Part shown: one piece after another, positions 33,549 to 43,229 of the stretch
Numbering within the stretch: position 1 is the first letter of the stretch
How the letters are laid out: each line of letters starts with the position of its first letter
Assembly: GCA_934725575.1 (NCBI GenBank)
Contig: CAKVCK010000002.1
Location: 62,001-126,000, forward strand
Reading direction: 5' to 3'
Length of the DNA: 64,000 nt
Source: an uncultured Bacteroidales bacterium
Lineage (GTDB): Bacteria > Bacteroidota > Bacteroidia > Bacteroidales > UBA932
The notes under the pieces: model-generated
Told to the model about the DNA's origin: nothing
The model's input: only the letters and a program-made list of their open reading frames with translations
The model's database searches: none
Translations under genes and position numbers: made by a program

Positions 33549-34649
33549 TTAAAAGTCAAGCATTTCTGTCGCGGCGAGGAGGAACGCTCCGACACCGTAG
33601 ACCTCGCTCATATCCTTGGTGATCTTGCCAGGGGAGCCGGCGACCGGCTGGACGTATTCCAGCTTGCCATCCTCACGAACGTAGGAGCAGAGGGCCTTCC
33701 AGCCTTTCTCGACGGCCTTCCTGTAGGTCTTGCCTTTGAGAAAACCGTGGTTCACACCCCAGGCCAGGCCGTAGGTCATAAAGCCGGACGAGCTGTTCTC
33801 CGCTGTCGGGTATTGGTCGGGAGCCAGAAGGCTGGCGTGCCAGGAACCGTTGGCGTCCTGATACTTCAGAACCGCCTCTGTCATCTTGAGGTACAGGCTC
33901 TTGAAGTAGTCGTACATCGGATCGGACTGCGGGGTGGTCTCAAGCAGGAAAGTAAGCGCGGCGTAGCACCAACCGTTGCCTCTGCCCCAGAACACTTTCG
34001 CACCGTTGGCTTCTGTCTTGTCGAAGTAGCGGGCATCCCTGTAGTACAGATCATATTCAGTGTCAAAGAGATGGTTCGTCGTGGCGACAAACTCCTCCTT
34101 CATAAAATCGGCGTACTTCCTGTCGCCGGTGATCTGGGTGAGCGTTGAATATACCGGCGGTGCCATAAACAAGGCATCGCACCAGCACCATCTTTCCTGG
34201 CCACCCTTGATCCGGATGTCCATAGGGACATTCGAGCGTAAGCCGATCACTGAGTCTGCCCTTTCCTTGACGTGGGCGAGCATAGCCGGATCCTTGTGCG
34301 TCTCATAGAGAAGCAGGAAGGACTGGCCCACACAGATGTCGTCGGCGTGGTATAACCTTCTGGCCATCTGCCAGTTGTTGGCCTTGCCGATGTTCATCAC
34401 AAAGTCCTCGGCGGGCTGGTAGCCGGTTTTCTGCGCCCATTCAACCATCCCGCGGAACAAGGCCCCGTTGGCCCAGTCCAGGACAGCGCGTTTCTTTCCG
34501 GTGTAGGTGACGTTCTTGAAATTGGCGATCTGCCAGTCGGCCACTCGGTCTGCGATTTCCTTCACGTCATTCTTTCCGGCGCAGAGTGGGGAGACCGCAA
34601 GCAGCGCGGCCGCAAGACATAATATTCGTAGTGATTTTCTGATAATCAT
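33549..34649 (-). CDS. GH105 unsaturated rhamnogalacturonyl/glucuronyl hydrolase
   Basis: A 366-residue (alpha/alpha)6-barrel hydrolase with a signal peptide (about 1-24). Family landmarks are HADDICVGQ (101-109) and WCDALFMAPPV (156-166), whose D104 and D158 correspond to the water-activating and acid residues of YteR-type enzymes, plus VFWGRGNGWCYAAL. GH105 removes the delta-4,5-unsaturated uronic acid left by polysaccharide lyases. Next to kduI and a hexuronate carrier, it is the step that frees the uronate. Confidence 0.92.
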   Translation of the reverse strand: MIIRKSLRILCLAAALLAVSPLCAGKNDVKEIADRVADWQIANFKNVTYTGKKRAVLDWANGALFRGMVEWAQKTGYQPAEDFVMNIGKANNWQMARRLYHADDICVGQSFLLLYETHKDPAMLAHVKERADSVIGLRSNVPMDIRIKGGQERWCWCDALFMAPPVYSTLTQITGDRKYADFMKEEFVATTNHLFDTEYDLYYRDARYFDKTEANGAKVFWGRGNGWCYAALTFLLETTPQSDPMYDYFKSLYLKMTEAVLKYQDANGSWHASLLAPDQYPTAENSSSGFMTYGLAWGVNHGFLKGKTYRKAVEKGWKALCSYVREDGKLEYVQPVAGSPGKITKDMSEVYGVGAFLLAATEMLDF

Positions 34650-34661
34650 CTGTTTGCGGAA

Positions 34662-36104
34662 TTAGTTGAGGGTTATCACCTTGTACTTTGGAACCAGGGC
34701 CTTCATTATGCTCCAGCCGATGAGGTACGCTGTCGCGCAAACGCAGAAGATGATGAAGTAGCCGGCCGGTTTCCCGGAGAATCCGAGGAAGGACAGGTTG
34801 ACCTGCTCGGAGTACACGAAGAGCTCACCGGCGACTTTCTGGAGCAGCATAGATCCAAGGCCGCCCGCCATTCCGCCGATTCCGGTGATGGTCGCGATGC
34901 TGGACTTAGGGAACATATCCCCGATTGTCGAGAATATGTTGGCTGACCAGGACTGGTGGGCCGCTCCTCCGATGCCGATCAGAATGACCGGGAACCAAGG
35001 GGAAATCCTTCCAAGAGGCTGAGCGAGCAGAACGACCAGCGGCAGGAACGCGAATATCAGCATCGCCTTCATTCTGGCTGCGTACGGATCGAACGCCTCT
35101 CCCTTCTTCATCGCTTTGTTGATGAATATGGTAGGAAGCTTTCCGCCGTAGATCGAAAGCATCGTTATGGCGTAGAGGGTGAATATCAATGCCATACCCA
35201 TCGGGTCGCTGGTCTTGATCCCGAACTGTGTGTTCAGATAGGACGGGGTCCAGAACAGGAAGAACCACCAGACTCCATCGGTCATAAACTTGCCGACAGC
35301 GAAAGCCCAGGTCTGCTTGAACTTAAGACACTCCTTGAAACCGAGTTTCTTCCCGGTTCCGTTGTCGGCCGCCTTCTCGTTGTCAAGTTCCTTGTCCTGC
35401 TCGATGTAGGCCAGCTCTTCCTCGCTAACGTGCTTGGAAGTCTCAGGCTTGTCGTAGAGGAACACCCAGAATCCCATCCAGATGAAACCAAGGGCTCCGA
35501 TGATGATGAACGAGACCTCCCAACCGAAGTTCTTCGCGAGAACCGGGATGGTGAGCGGGGCGAACAGCGCTCCGATAGAAGCGCCTGCATTGAATATGGA
35601 CGTGGCGAAAGCCCTGTCTTTCTTCGGGAAATATTCAGCCGTGGTCTTGATGGCGGCAGGGAAGTTGCCCGCCTCGCCAAGAGCCAGGATGCTTCTGGCC
35701 ACGAGGAAACAGTACATACTGATCGTGGAGATGAGCACGGCGGTGTCTCCGGTCGCCTGAACCAGCTCGGCGGCGGTGTGCAGTCCGACAATATGCTCGG
35801 TCACGACTCCGCAGAGCGCGTGCGCGCACGCACCGGCCGACCACACTCCGATTGACCACAGGTAGCCTTTCTTGGTACCCATCCAATCGACGAAACGTCC
35901 GGCGAACAGCATACAGATCGCATAGATGATCGAGAACAGGGACGTGATCGTGCCGTAGTGCGATTCGTTCCAATGGAACTCCGGCTTGATGAACTCGTCC
36001 CAGGTCAGGGACAGAACCTGTCTGTCAAGATAATTCACGGCTGTCGCGACGAAAAGCATCGCGCAGATAACCCATCTGAAATTGGTCTTAGTCTTACCTG
36101 TCAT
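34662..36104 (-). CDS. exuT: MFS hexuronate transporter (ExuT-like)
   Basis: A 480-residue, 12-segment inner-membrane symporter of the anion:cation subfamily. The ExuT-like motifs are NYLDRQVLSL near 24 and ALGEAGNFPAAIKTTAEYFP near 156. A loop between segments 6 and 7 is long and charged. It probably imports free unsaturated or saturated hexuronates. It is five bases after the DUF4861 gene and 12 before the GH105 gene. Confidence 0.9.
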   Translation of the reverse strand: MTGKTKTNFRWVICAMLFVATAVNYLDRQVLSLTWDEFIKPEFHWNESHYGTITSLFSIIYAICMLFAGRFVDWMGTKKGYLWSIGVWSAGACAHALCGVVTEHIVGLHTAAELVQATGDTAVLISTISMYCFLVARSILALGEAGNFPAAIKTTAEYFPKKDRAFATSIFNAGASIGALFAPLTIPVLAKNFGWEVSFIIIGALGFIWMGFWVFLYDKPETSKHVSEEELAYIEQDKELDNEKAADNGTGKKLGFKECLKFKQTWAFAVGKFMTDGVWWFFLFWTPSYLNTQFGIKTSDPMGMALIFTLYAITMLSIYGGKLPTIFINKAMKKGEAFDPYAARMKAMLIFAFLPLVVLLAQPLGRISPWFPVILIGIGGAAHQSWSANIFSTIGDMFPKSSIATITGIGGMAGGLGSMLLQKVAGELFVYSEQVNLSFLGFSGKPAGYFIIFCVCATAYLIGWSIMKALVPKYKVITLN

Positions 36105-36109
36105 TTTCG

Positions 36110-37219
36110 TTATTGTTCGCTGATTGTTACTGTGAGCGGAGCGCAGACCGTCTTGGCCTGTCCGCTGACATATTCATTCCATTCCTCAGGAGAGGCTACC
36201 CCGCCCTGACTCCAGCCGGAGGCGGTCCAGAAATTGATTGTCTCTCCGCATTTTACCTTGAATTTCAGCACGGCGTGTCCGTCCATAGTCCCGGCCGTGG
36301 CCTTGAACGGCTTGTCCAGGATCAGTCCGATGCTGATGTTTCCGTCCCTCTCCGGGTTCTTGGAGTCGGAGGCCTGTTCGGTGAAGGCGATGAAATTCTC
36401 GCCATCATTCCTTGAGAGGACGTTGTGCATAACCGCTCCGAGCACAACATCGATGGAATCCTTCTCGGAGTGGAAAACCGTCGTCCAGTGGACCAGTCTG
36501 GTGTTCGCGTCAAGTGTCAGAGTCCTTTCGGCGCTGACCTTCACACCATCGACATCGAACTCTGGGTATGTGAACGCGGCCTGTGTGCGTACCGGACCGT
36601 CGCAGATATGCTCCTGCGCCGCCCAGTTGTCACCAATGAATATCTTCTCTCCGGAATATGGAACACAGGCTCCTCCGCCAAGTGTGTTGGCCACCTTGTA
36701 GCAGTCCATTCCTTCCCCGTGGTTGTGGTGGTAGTCTCCGGCGGCGAACCAATCGTTGATGACCATCCTTTCCGTGCATTTCAGCCAGACGTCCGGTCCG
36801 AACGTGCGAGGATCCTTGAGCGCGGGGCCGTAGATCCTGCCGGCGACGAGATTGTTCTCGTAGGCGTAGTCGTCCTTTCTTTCCGGAACATAACGGCTAT
36901 AGGCCAATGTGTCGAAGAAAGGCCTTTCGCCTTTGGTGCAGATGAAGGTAGCCTCGCTGTTCCCGTCAACCGTGGCCTGGAACAGAACGGCGTTCCCGTC
37001 GGCGCTGATCTGTGAAGGAATCTGTTTTCCGTCAGCGTCCTTGATGACGAGGTTGCTCCCGTCCAGCCCTTTTATGCCGATGTCGGCGAGCCTTACCTCC
37101 ACCGTCTCGTTCTGACGCGCTGTGTCGGAGCTGTTGCTGACCGTAAAACTCTTTTCGATGGCACCGCAGGAAAGCAGCGCCATCGAAAGACATAATAATG
37201 GTAAAACGGTTGTTCTCAT
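36110..37219 (-). CDS. DUF4861 lipoprotein of the uronate operon
   Basis: A 369-residue lipoprotein (lipobox LLSC, Cys18) matching DUF4861, a family found beside GH88/GH105 and PL genes in pectin and other uronate loci. Visible conserved stretches include WLKCTERMVINDWFAAGDYHHNHGEG and YSGEKIFIGDNW, and a terminal FWTASGWSQGG. A role in late steps of uronate oligosaccharide breakdown is likely from context; the reaction is not established to my knowledge. The ATG shares one base with the kduD stop (TAATG). Confidence 0.85.
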   Translation of the reverse strand: MRTTVLPLLCLSMALLSCGAIEKSFTVSNSSDTARQNETVEVRLADIGIKGLDGSNLVIKDADGKQIPSQISADGNAVLFQATVDGNSEATFICTKGERPFFDTLAYSRYVPERKDDYAYENNLVAGRIYGPALKDPRTFGPDVWLKCTERMVINDWFAAGDYHHNHGEGMDCYKVANTLGGGACVPYSGEKIFIGDNWAAQEHICDGPVRTQAAFTYPEFDVDGVKVSAERTLTLDANTRLVHWTTVFHSEKDSIDVVLGAVMHNVLSRNDGENFIAFTEQASDSKNPERDGNISIGLILDKPFKATAGTMDGHAVLKFKVKCGETINFWTASGWSQGGVASPEEWNEYVSGQAKTVCAPLTVTISEQ

Positions 37220-38013
37220 TACTGAGGCTGTTTTCCGATGTAAGCGAGGATGCCTCCGTCCACATAGAGGACGTGGCCGTTGACGAAGTCGGAGGCCTCT
37301 GACGCCAGGAACACAGCCGGTCCCTTGAGGTCATCGGTGGTGCCCCAGCGGGCTGCAGGGGTCTTCGCCACGATGAACGCGTCGAACGGATGTCTTGAGC
37401 CGTCAGGCTGACGCTCGCGCAGAGGGGCGGTCTGAGGAGTGGCAATGTAGCCAGGTCCGATTCCGTTGCACTGAATGTTGTACTCGCCGTACTCGGAAGC
37501 GATGTTCCTTGTGAGCATCTTGAGTCCACCCTTGGCCGCCGCGTAGGCGGAGACGGTCTCACGTCCGAGCTCGGACATCATAGAGCAGATGTTGATGATC
37601 TTTCCGCCTCCCTGGGCTATCATTGAAGGAATCACGGCCTTAGAGACGATGAACGGAGCGTTCAGGTCCACATCGATCACCTGACGGAACTCCTCGGCCT
37701 TCATATCGCACATAGGGATGCGCTTGATGATGCCGGCGTTGTTCACGAGGATGTTGATCGGTCCGAGGTCGTTCTCGATCTTCTTCACGAGCTCGGTCAC
37801 CTGATCCTCCTTGGTCACGTCGCAAACGTAGCCTTTGGCCTCAATACCTTTTTCTTTATAGGAAGCGAGCCCCTTGTCCACGAGTTCCTGCTTGATGTCG
37901 TTGAACGCAATCTTCGCTCCTGCCTCCGCGAACGCGGTGGCGATGGCGAAACCGATTCCATAGGAAGCGCCCGTCACAAGGGCTACCTTTCCTTCAAGTG
38001 AAAAATTTACCAT
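37219..38013 (-). CDS. kduD: 2-deoxy-D-gluconate 3-dehydrogenase / KduD-type SDR
   Basis: Short-chain dehydrogenase of 264 residues with the cofactor loop TGASYGIG (14-21), NNAG (91-94), the catalytic serine S144 and the YxxxK pair Y157/K161. Next to kduI it most likely reduces the KduI product to 2-keto-3-deoxygluconate. A gluconate 5-dehydrogenase activity is the main alternative by sequence. First gene of the operon; it lies under a promoter with a LacI-type operator. Confidence 0.9.
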   Translation of the reverse strand: MVNFSLEGKVALVTGASYGIGFAIATAFAEAGAKIAFNDIKQELVDKGLASYKEKGIEAKGYVCDVTKEDQVTELVKKIENDLGPINILVNNAGIIKRIPMCDMKAEEFRQVIDVDLNAPFIVSKAVIPSMIAQGGGKIINICSMMSELGRETVSAYAAAKGGLKMLTRNIASEYGEYNIQCNGIGPGYIATPQTAPLRERQPDGSRHPFDAFIVAKTPAARWGTTDDLKGPAVFLASEASDFVNGHVLYVDGGILAYIGKQPQ

Positions 38014-38052
38014 AATGAATATAGTTGTTTAGTTCATTTCTGAATATGTCTG

Positions 38053-38096
38053 CAAATATAGCCTTTTTTTTCTAATCGTGTACGTGCACGGAGAAA
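38053..38096 (-). promoter_or_regulatory. kduD operon promoter with LacI-type operator
   Basis: A perfect -7 box, TATATTTG, lies at 38060-38053 on the minus strand. Immediately upstream, at 38073-38096, the core GTGTACGTGCAC (38078-38089) is a near copy of the palindrome upstream of the lacI-type gene (40076-40099), including a GTGCAC half followed by a GA-rich flank. It would cover the -33 region. Confidence 0.7.
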
Positions 38097-38123
38097 TATT
38101 GCCAAGAAATGCCGGGACAAATG

Positions 38124-40013
38124 TCATTCAGTCCCCAAAAACGTCCGGAATCCTGCCTTGCCGCCGGCCGGAACAGTCGCTGTGAACCCGACAATGTACG
38201 TGCCGGGAACCGGCCTTTCATATTCCTTGAGAGGTGAGTCATAGTCCTTTGGATCGGCGCTCCAGACTTTGTACTCTATCCTTGCGCCTTTCGCGTCGGC
38301 GCGCAGGAAGCGGACTTTGTCCCCGATTGTCAGTCTGATTCCGTCCCCGGTCATTTCCGGAGTTCCGTTGGTGACGAGAGTCCATCTGACCTCGGCAGGT
38401 TTTTCGTCAAGGGCTTCGACCTTGTCTGTCACGACAAGATCCCTTGACTTGACAACCTCCACTGTGCGTGTGGCTTTGGACACCTCGCCGGCCAGCGCTG
38501 GAGTCAGGTCTATGACCGCTCCGGCCTTGCCTCTTTTTTCGATGACTTTCGTTATCTTGGTGAATCCTCCGGAAATATGATCCTTGTCGTTGACTGTCAA
38601 TGTGCTGTGCTGCCGGTTGTTGTAGGCGAAGGCCCTCCATCTGAGAGAATTTTGCTCCATTCTCCACAGGCTCCCGCCCAGTTTGATCATCGGGCCTTCC
38701 AGTGAGGTGTAGGCCGGATTCGGAAGTTCCTTCGCCCAACGTACACCGTCCGCGTCGAACACGAACGATCCTGCGTCCATATGCGAGTGCTGGGCTCCGG
38801 CCCCACCGCCCTTGACTCCGAGGTAAACGTCTGATTCAGAGAATGTCCAGTCCGTGTGGAACATCACGACAGGCGTGATCCCGTTGCCTGAATATACTCC
38901 CTTCGGGGCTTTCACCCCGCCTTGCGGGATATTCATAGCGAAGGCTGTCATCAGAGGCAGCAGCCTGGACTCCTGGCCGAGATTCATATAGCGTCCCTGC
39001 CTCATCAGCCTTATTTCATTGTAAAGAACATCGGGAGAATGGAATTTGTCCGCGAAATACCACAGGGCTATCGACGGTGCTCCGTACTCTCCGCAGTCCG
39101 AGTAGTTGTAGAACTTTCCGGTCGCTCCGTATGAGTACAGGACGTAACGGCCTGTGTCACTGAATCCTTTTGTCTCGGAGAGATCGAAATCCGTGCCGAC
39201 GCAGCTTTCCAGAGCGGAGAGCATCAAGACTTCGAATGTGCTCCCGTAGCCCCAGTAGCCAGGACCCTCAGGATAGTTTCCGTCAGGCGGGTACATCTCG
39301 TTCATCGCCTTCCGGTTTGACTCCACCGAAATCTCTATCAGTTCCCGGGCCCGTTCCGGGAACGTCTCGTACATCGCAAGGCAGCCGCAGACAATCCCGG
39401 CGTTGCAGACCTGGTTCCAGTTGTTCGTCATCCTGTAGAACTTCGCCCCGCCTTTCTTTTTCCGTGCCGGATTGACTGCATAGTCCACGAACGCCTTCTC
39501 GGCCATCCTTTTCGTGTCCTCCCCCAAAGCGTCGTAGAGCCAGTCGTAGCCTATCGCCACGGCCGCGGCCATCTCTCCGGTGTCGAGAAAGTGCTTCCCG
39601 GCGTTCCAGTCCTTGAAACGGCAGACCGTGCGGATGGCCTTTTCGGCATATTCAAGATAGATCCTTTCGCCGGAGTAGCGGTAGGCGTAGGCGCAGAAGA
39701 ATATTCTTGTGAGAGCGTCCCTGGAGACGTGCAGGAGCCTTTTGTCGCTTGCGTCAAGCTTGTATTCAAGTGGCGAGTCTTTCATCGCGTCCCGCCGGCA
39801 TATTTCCATAATGATGTTGTGAAGGTCGGACAGATAGGCGGACGTTCCGGATCCTATCAGCGACTTCATCGCTTCAAATTCCTGATTGTCAAGGAATAGC
39901 CGAGGATGGTTCCCGGCAGTCAGTTTCGGGTAGTCCGGTGCTTCCGCGCGCACAGAGGCTGAGACGAGAACCAGTGTCGCCAGGACTATAAGAAAGTGCC
40001 TTAGTCTTGTCAT
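38124..40013 (-). CDS. Heparinase II/III-family polysaccharide lyase
   Basis: A 629-residue protein with a signal peptide (1-23), an N-terminal alpha-toroid (about 60-370) and a C-terminal beta-sheet region. Typical heparinase II/III blocks are FYRMTNNWNQVCNAG and, at the sheet domain, GGGAGAQHSHMDAGSFVFDADG, plus NNRQHSTLTVND. Families PL12, PL15, PL17 and PL21 share this layout, and I cannot choose between them. It acts on a uronate polymer or oligomer. It is divergently transcribed from the LacI-type regulator and shares its operator region. Confidence 0.87.
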   Translation of the reverse strand: MTRLRHFLIVLATLVLVSASVRAEAPDYPKLTAGNHPRLFLDNQEFEAMKSLIGSGTSAYLSDLHNIIMEICRRDAMKDSPLEYKLDASDKRLLHVSRDALTRIFFCAYAYRYSGERIYLEYAEKAIRTVCRFKDWNAGKHFLDTGEMAAAVAIGYDWLYDALGEDTKRMAEKAFVDYAVNPARKKKGGAKFYRMTNNWNQVCNAGIVCGCLAMYETFPERARELIEISVESNRKAMNEMYPPDGNYPEGPGYWGYGSTFEVLMLSALESCVGTDFDLSETKGFSDTGRYVLYSYGATGKFYNYSDCGEYGAPSIALWYFADKFHSPDVLYNEIRLMRQGRYMNLGQESRLLPLMTAFAMNIPQGGVKAPKGVYSGNGITPVVMFHTDWTFSESDVYLGVKGGGAGAQHSHMDAGSFVFDADGVRWAKELPNPAYTSLEGPMIKLGGSLWRMEQNSLRWRAFAYNNRQHSTLTVNDKDHISGGFTKITKVIEKRGKAGAVIDLTPALAGEVSKATRTVEVVKSRDLVVTDKVEALDEKPAEVRWTLVTNGTPEMTGDGIRLTIGDKVRFLRADAKGARIEYKVWSADPKDYDSPLKEYERPVPGTYIVGFTATVPAGGKAGFRTFLGTE

Positions 40014-40075
40014 TGCTGTTTGTTTTTACCGGTTGCGAGAACCATTCACTTTGCAATATTAAGCATAATCGATGA

Positions 40076-40112
40076 TTTTCCGTGCACGTGCACAGAAAAT
40101 CTTGTATATTTG
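40076..40112. promoter_or_regulatory. Operator and divergent promoters for heparinase-like gene and lacI-type gene
   Basis: A 24-base palindrome occupies 40076-40099: TTTTCCGTGCAC and GTGCACAGAAAA, with one mismatched position per half and a central CpG-like CACGTG, as LacI-family sites often have. On the plus strand it ends five bases before a perfect -7 box TATATTTG (40105-40112) for the lacI-type gene. A weaker minus-strand box, TAATATTG, lies at about 40061-40054. Binding here would control both directions. Confidence 0.78.
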
Positions 40113-40159
40113 TCCGTTTTTCCTTAATATTGTCATCTTGACACTATCGGTGATTTAAT

Positions 40160-41227
40160 ATGCAGAACACTAAAGTGACCATAAAGGATGTTGCCAAGGC
40201 GGCCGGCGTGACCAACGGCACCGTGGACCGTGTGCTCCACAACAGAGGGGAGGTCGCTCCGGAGACCAAGGCGAAGGTGATGGAGGTGGTTGAGAGGCTG
40301 GGGTACAAACCTAACGTTTACGCTTCGATGCTGGCCAGGAACAAGGCTCACAGCATCGCCGTCCTGATGCCGAGCTTCAACAAAGGTGATTTCTGGGAAC
40401 TGGTACACAACGGGTTGTCCCAGTCCGAGGAATATGCCGGCAGATTCTCCGTCAGTGTCGAGGTCTATTATTATGACCAGTATGACGTGGAGTCTTTCCG
40501 GAGCCAATGCCGTCAGGTGCTGGAGGACGGGCACTCGGGCGTGATCCTGGCTCCGATGTTTCTGGATGACACGCTGAGTTTCTCGGCCCTTCTCACGGAG
40601 AACAACATTCCGTACGTGATGCTGAACACGAGCGCCGGGACTGACGGCCATCTGGCCTACTACGGCCTCGCGATGTACGAAAGCGGACGCTGCTGCGCGG
40701 ACATCCTGATGTCAATGTCGGACGAGGACCAGAAGGGCAAGGTCTATATGGTGCAGATAGAGAGGGACAGCAAGGGCCTTTCGGATCCTTCCGCGGACAG
40801 GCGCAAGGGATTCCGGGACTACCTGTCCTACTACTATCCGGGTACTGAGGTGGTCACGGTCCTGATTAATCCGAACAGCCCGAGACAGACTTTCGAGGTG
40901 CTTTCCGGAGCCTTCAACGGGCTTTCCGGCCGGCTTAACATAGTGACTATGAACTCCAGGATATTCCTTGTGGCGGACTATCTGCGGTCCCGGAATATGT
41001 CCGGGATGAACGTGGTCGGCTGCGATGTGCTGGAACGGAACATCGATGCCCTGCGGGAAGGCTATGTGCGTGTGCTCCTTGGACAGCATTCCGACAGGCA
41101 GGCCGTCGGGGCGGTGATGGCTCTGACGGACTATCTCGCCCTTGGCCGGAAGCCGAAGGTCAGGGACAACTATATGTCCATAGATATTCTTACAAAGTAC
41201 AATTGCAAGTTTTACGATTGCTTATAG
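40160..41227 (+). CDS. LacI-family transcriptional regulator
   Basis: A 355-residue regulator with the N-terminal helix-turn-helix TIKDVAKAAGVTNGTVDRVL (7-26) and hinge, then a periplasmic-binding-protein-like sensor domain (about 60-340). The effector is likely a uronate or PUL intermediate. It is first in an operon with the PL8 lyase and the hybrid two-component regulator (10-base gap, then four-base overlap). It probably binds the palindromes at 40076-40099 and 38073-38096. Confidence 0.93.
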   Translation: MQNTKVTIKDVAKAAGVTNGTVDRVLHNRGEVAPETKAKVMEVVERLGYKPNVYASMLARNKAHSIAVLMPSFNKGDFWELVHNGLSQSEEYAGRFSVSVEVYYYDQYDVESFRSQCRQVLEDGHSGVILAPMFLDDTLSFSALLTENNIPYVMLNTSAGTDGHLAYYGLAMYESGRCCADILMSMSDEDQKGKVYMVQIERDSKGLSDPSADRRKGFRDYLSYYYPGTEVVTVLINPNSPRQTFEVLSGAFNGLSGRLNIVTMNSRIFLVADYLRSRNMSGMNVVGCDVLERNIDALREGYVRVLLGQHSDRQAVGAVMALTDYLALGRKPKVRDNYMSIDILTKYNCKFYDCL

Positions 41228-41237
41228 AACCCCGCGG

Positions 41238-43229
41238 ATGAGAATCAAACCAACCTTTCCAAGCCTGGCCCTTTTGTTGTGCCTGCTGTTGAATCCTTTT
41301 CTGAATATGTCTGCCGGCGTTCTTGACGAAGCCCGCAAGTCATTCAAGGAGGCCAGTCTGGTCTCTTATTCCACTGACGATGAGGTGACCGCAAGGTTCC
41401 TTGCATATTCGGGAAACGGGGCGAATCTGATCGATGTGCTACTCACCCAGCTGTATCTGTCGGTCCGTCTGCCTGAGGGGGAGGTCCGCAGGGTTATGGA
41501 TCTTTTTGACGGGGAGAGGTGGACAGACATTGATTACCAGAATAAATCAAGGGGAGGCTGGGTGACAGGTCTTCACGTGACGAGGATACACGCCTTGGCG
41601 AAGGCATATTCGGCGGAGGATTCCCCGTTCTACAAGGATCCGGAACTGGGGCGGATCATCCATTCGGCGATGCGCTGGTGGTTTGTGAACCAGCCGAAAT
41701 GCCCGAACTGGTGGCATAACGACATCGGAGTCCCGAGGAATATGATCTCGGCGATGCTTCTGATCCGTGACGAGCTGACTGAGGAGGAATATTCAGGAGC
41801 TCTCAAGGTTACGAGGACATCAGGTTTCGGCCGCACCGGGCAGAACAAGGTCTGGCTGGCCGGGATCCAGCTGATGAAAGGGCTTCTGTTCGATGATGAG
41901 GCACTCGCTCTGGAGGCCAGAAGACAGATAGGAGAGGAAATCAGGGTCACATCTGAGGAAGGGATCCAGTCTGACTGGTCGTACCATCAGCACGGTCCAC
42001 AGCTTCAGTTCGGTAACTACGGCCTTACCTTCGCCGAGAATGTGTCTTTCTGGATAAGAGCCTTGGAAGGCACTGAGCTCGCGTTTTCCGGAGAACAGAA
42101 AGACATAATCAGCCACCTTATCCTTGACGGGATCGGCTGGACTGTCTGGAAAGGGTTTATGGACCCGAGTTTCTGCGGCAGGCAGCTGCACATTGACGGT
42201 GGCCGAGGAAAAGCCTACGCCCTGGCGGTGGCGGCGCAGAATATGGCCGCCGTGTGCGACAGTGGCAAGGAACTGTTTGAGAACATCTCGCAGACCTGCC
42301 TTGAGCCTGATGGCACAAGGAACATCCTCACCGGGGCGCACTATTACCACCGCTCAGACTGCGGCATCTACAGGACCCCGCTGTGGTACGCCTCGGTCAG
42401 GATGCAATCGACACGCACAATCGGCTTTGAATATACCAATGCGGAGAATCTCCTTGCGAATTTCTCGGCCGACGGGGCGCTTCTTATGATGCGGAGCGGC
42501 AAGGAATATGAGAATATTTTCGCCTGCTGGGACTGGAGGAAGATTCCTGGAGTCACGTCATACGAGAACGGGAAACCGATCCCGTGCCACAATGACAAGT
42601 GGCACAGGGAAAACCATTCCGCATACGTGAAGGGCAAGGTGGACGGAGAGATTATGCTGACCGTTATGGAAGTTGACCGTGACAGCCTTCACGCAATGAA
42701 GTCGGACTTTTTCTTCCCGGACGTGGTCGTGGCTCTCGGTTCGGACATAAGGGCCGAGGATCCGGCGATGGCGAGGCTGACGACCTCGCTGGACCAGACG
42801 AGATTCGTCTCGGATCCGGTGAAGGACCGAAAGTCGAAGTGGGGTTGGCACGACGGGAAAGGCTATGTGTCTCTTGACGGGAATCCTCTTTGCGTGGAGA
42901 CTTCCGAGCAGGTGGGAAGCTGGGAGATGATGGCCCCTTGTTATGAGGGAATGTCGGACACTCTCCGCGTTTTCAAGTGCTGGGTTGAGCATAAGGTGGC
43001 GGCCGGGCCGCAAAGTTATGCGTACGCGCTTCTGCCTGACGCCACGGCCAAGGCCACGGCAAGGTTCGCCGGAAGCCCGAACGTGAAGGTGCTCCGCAAT
43101 GACGCTTCCTGTCAGGCCGTGTCCTATAAAGGCACCGTCTGCGCCGTTGTCCATAAGCCTGGGGTCTATGAGCTTGGAAAACACCGCGTTGAGGTGAAGG
43201 CACCGGATATCCTTGTCTTGAGAAAATGA
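41238..43229 (+). CDS. PL8-family polysaccharide lyase
   Basis: A 663-residue protein with a signal peptide (about 1-26), an alpha-toroid and a beta-sandwich domain. Compared with hyaluronate and chondroitin AC lyases (family knowledge), the catalytic residues appear as N157 in NWWHNDIGVPR, H252 in DWSYHQHG, and Y261 in FGNYG, with the H to Y spacing of nine kept. PL8 enzymes cut hyaluronan, chondroitin or xanthan by beta-elimination at glucuronic acid, giving the unsaturated uronate that GH105 or GH88 removes. The exact polymer is not shown by the sequence. Confidence 0.9.
   Translation: MRIKPTFPSLALLLCLLLNPFLNMSAGVLDEARKSFKEASLVSYSTDDEVTARFLAYSGNGANLIDVLLTQLYLSVRLPEGEVRRVMDLFDGERWTDIDYQNKSRGGWVTGLHVTRIHALAKAYSAEDSPFYKDPELGRIIHSAMRWWFVNQPKCPNWWHNDIGVPRNMISAMLLIRDELTEEEYSGALKVTRTSGFGRTGQNKVWLAGIQLMKGLLFDDEALALEARRQIGEEIRVTSEEGIQSDWSYHQHGPQLQFGNYGLTFAENVSFWIRALEGTELAFSGEQKDIISHLILDGIGWTVWKGFMDPSFCGRQLHIDGGRGKAYALAVAAQNMAAVCDSGKELFENISQTCLEPDGTRNILTGAHYYHRSDCGIYRTPLWYASVRMQSTRTIGFEYTNAENLLANFSADGALLMMRSGKEYENIFACWDWRKIPGVTSYENGKPIPCHNDKWHRENHSAYVKGKVDGEIMLTVMEVDRDSLHAMKSDFFFPDVVVALGSDIRAEDPAMARLTTSLDQTRFVSDPVKDRKSKWGWHDGKGYVSLDGNPLCVETSEQVGSWEMMAPCYEGMSDTLRVFKCWVEHKVAAGPQSYAYALLPDATAKATARFAGSPNVKVLRNDASCQAVSYKGTVCAVVHKPGVYELGKHRVEVKAPDILVLRK

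Noticed and set aside
33536..33595. Upstream start for kduI adding 20 residues
   Set aside because: It overlaps the preceding GH105 coding sequence, and the extra residues are absent from KduI of known length.
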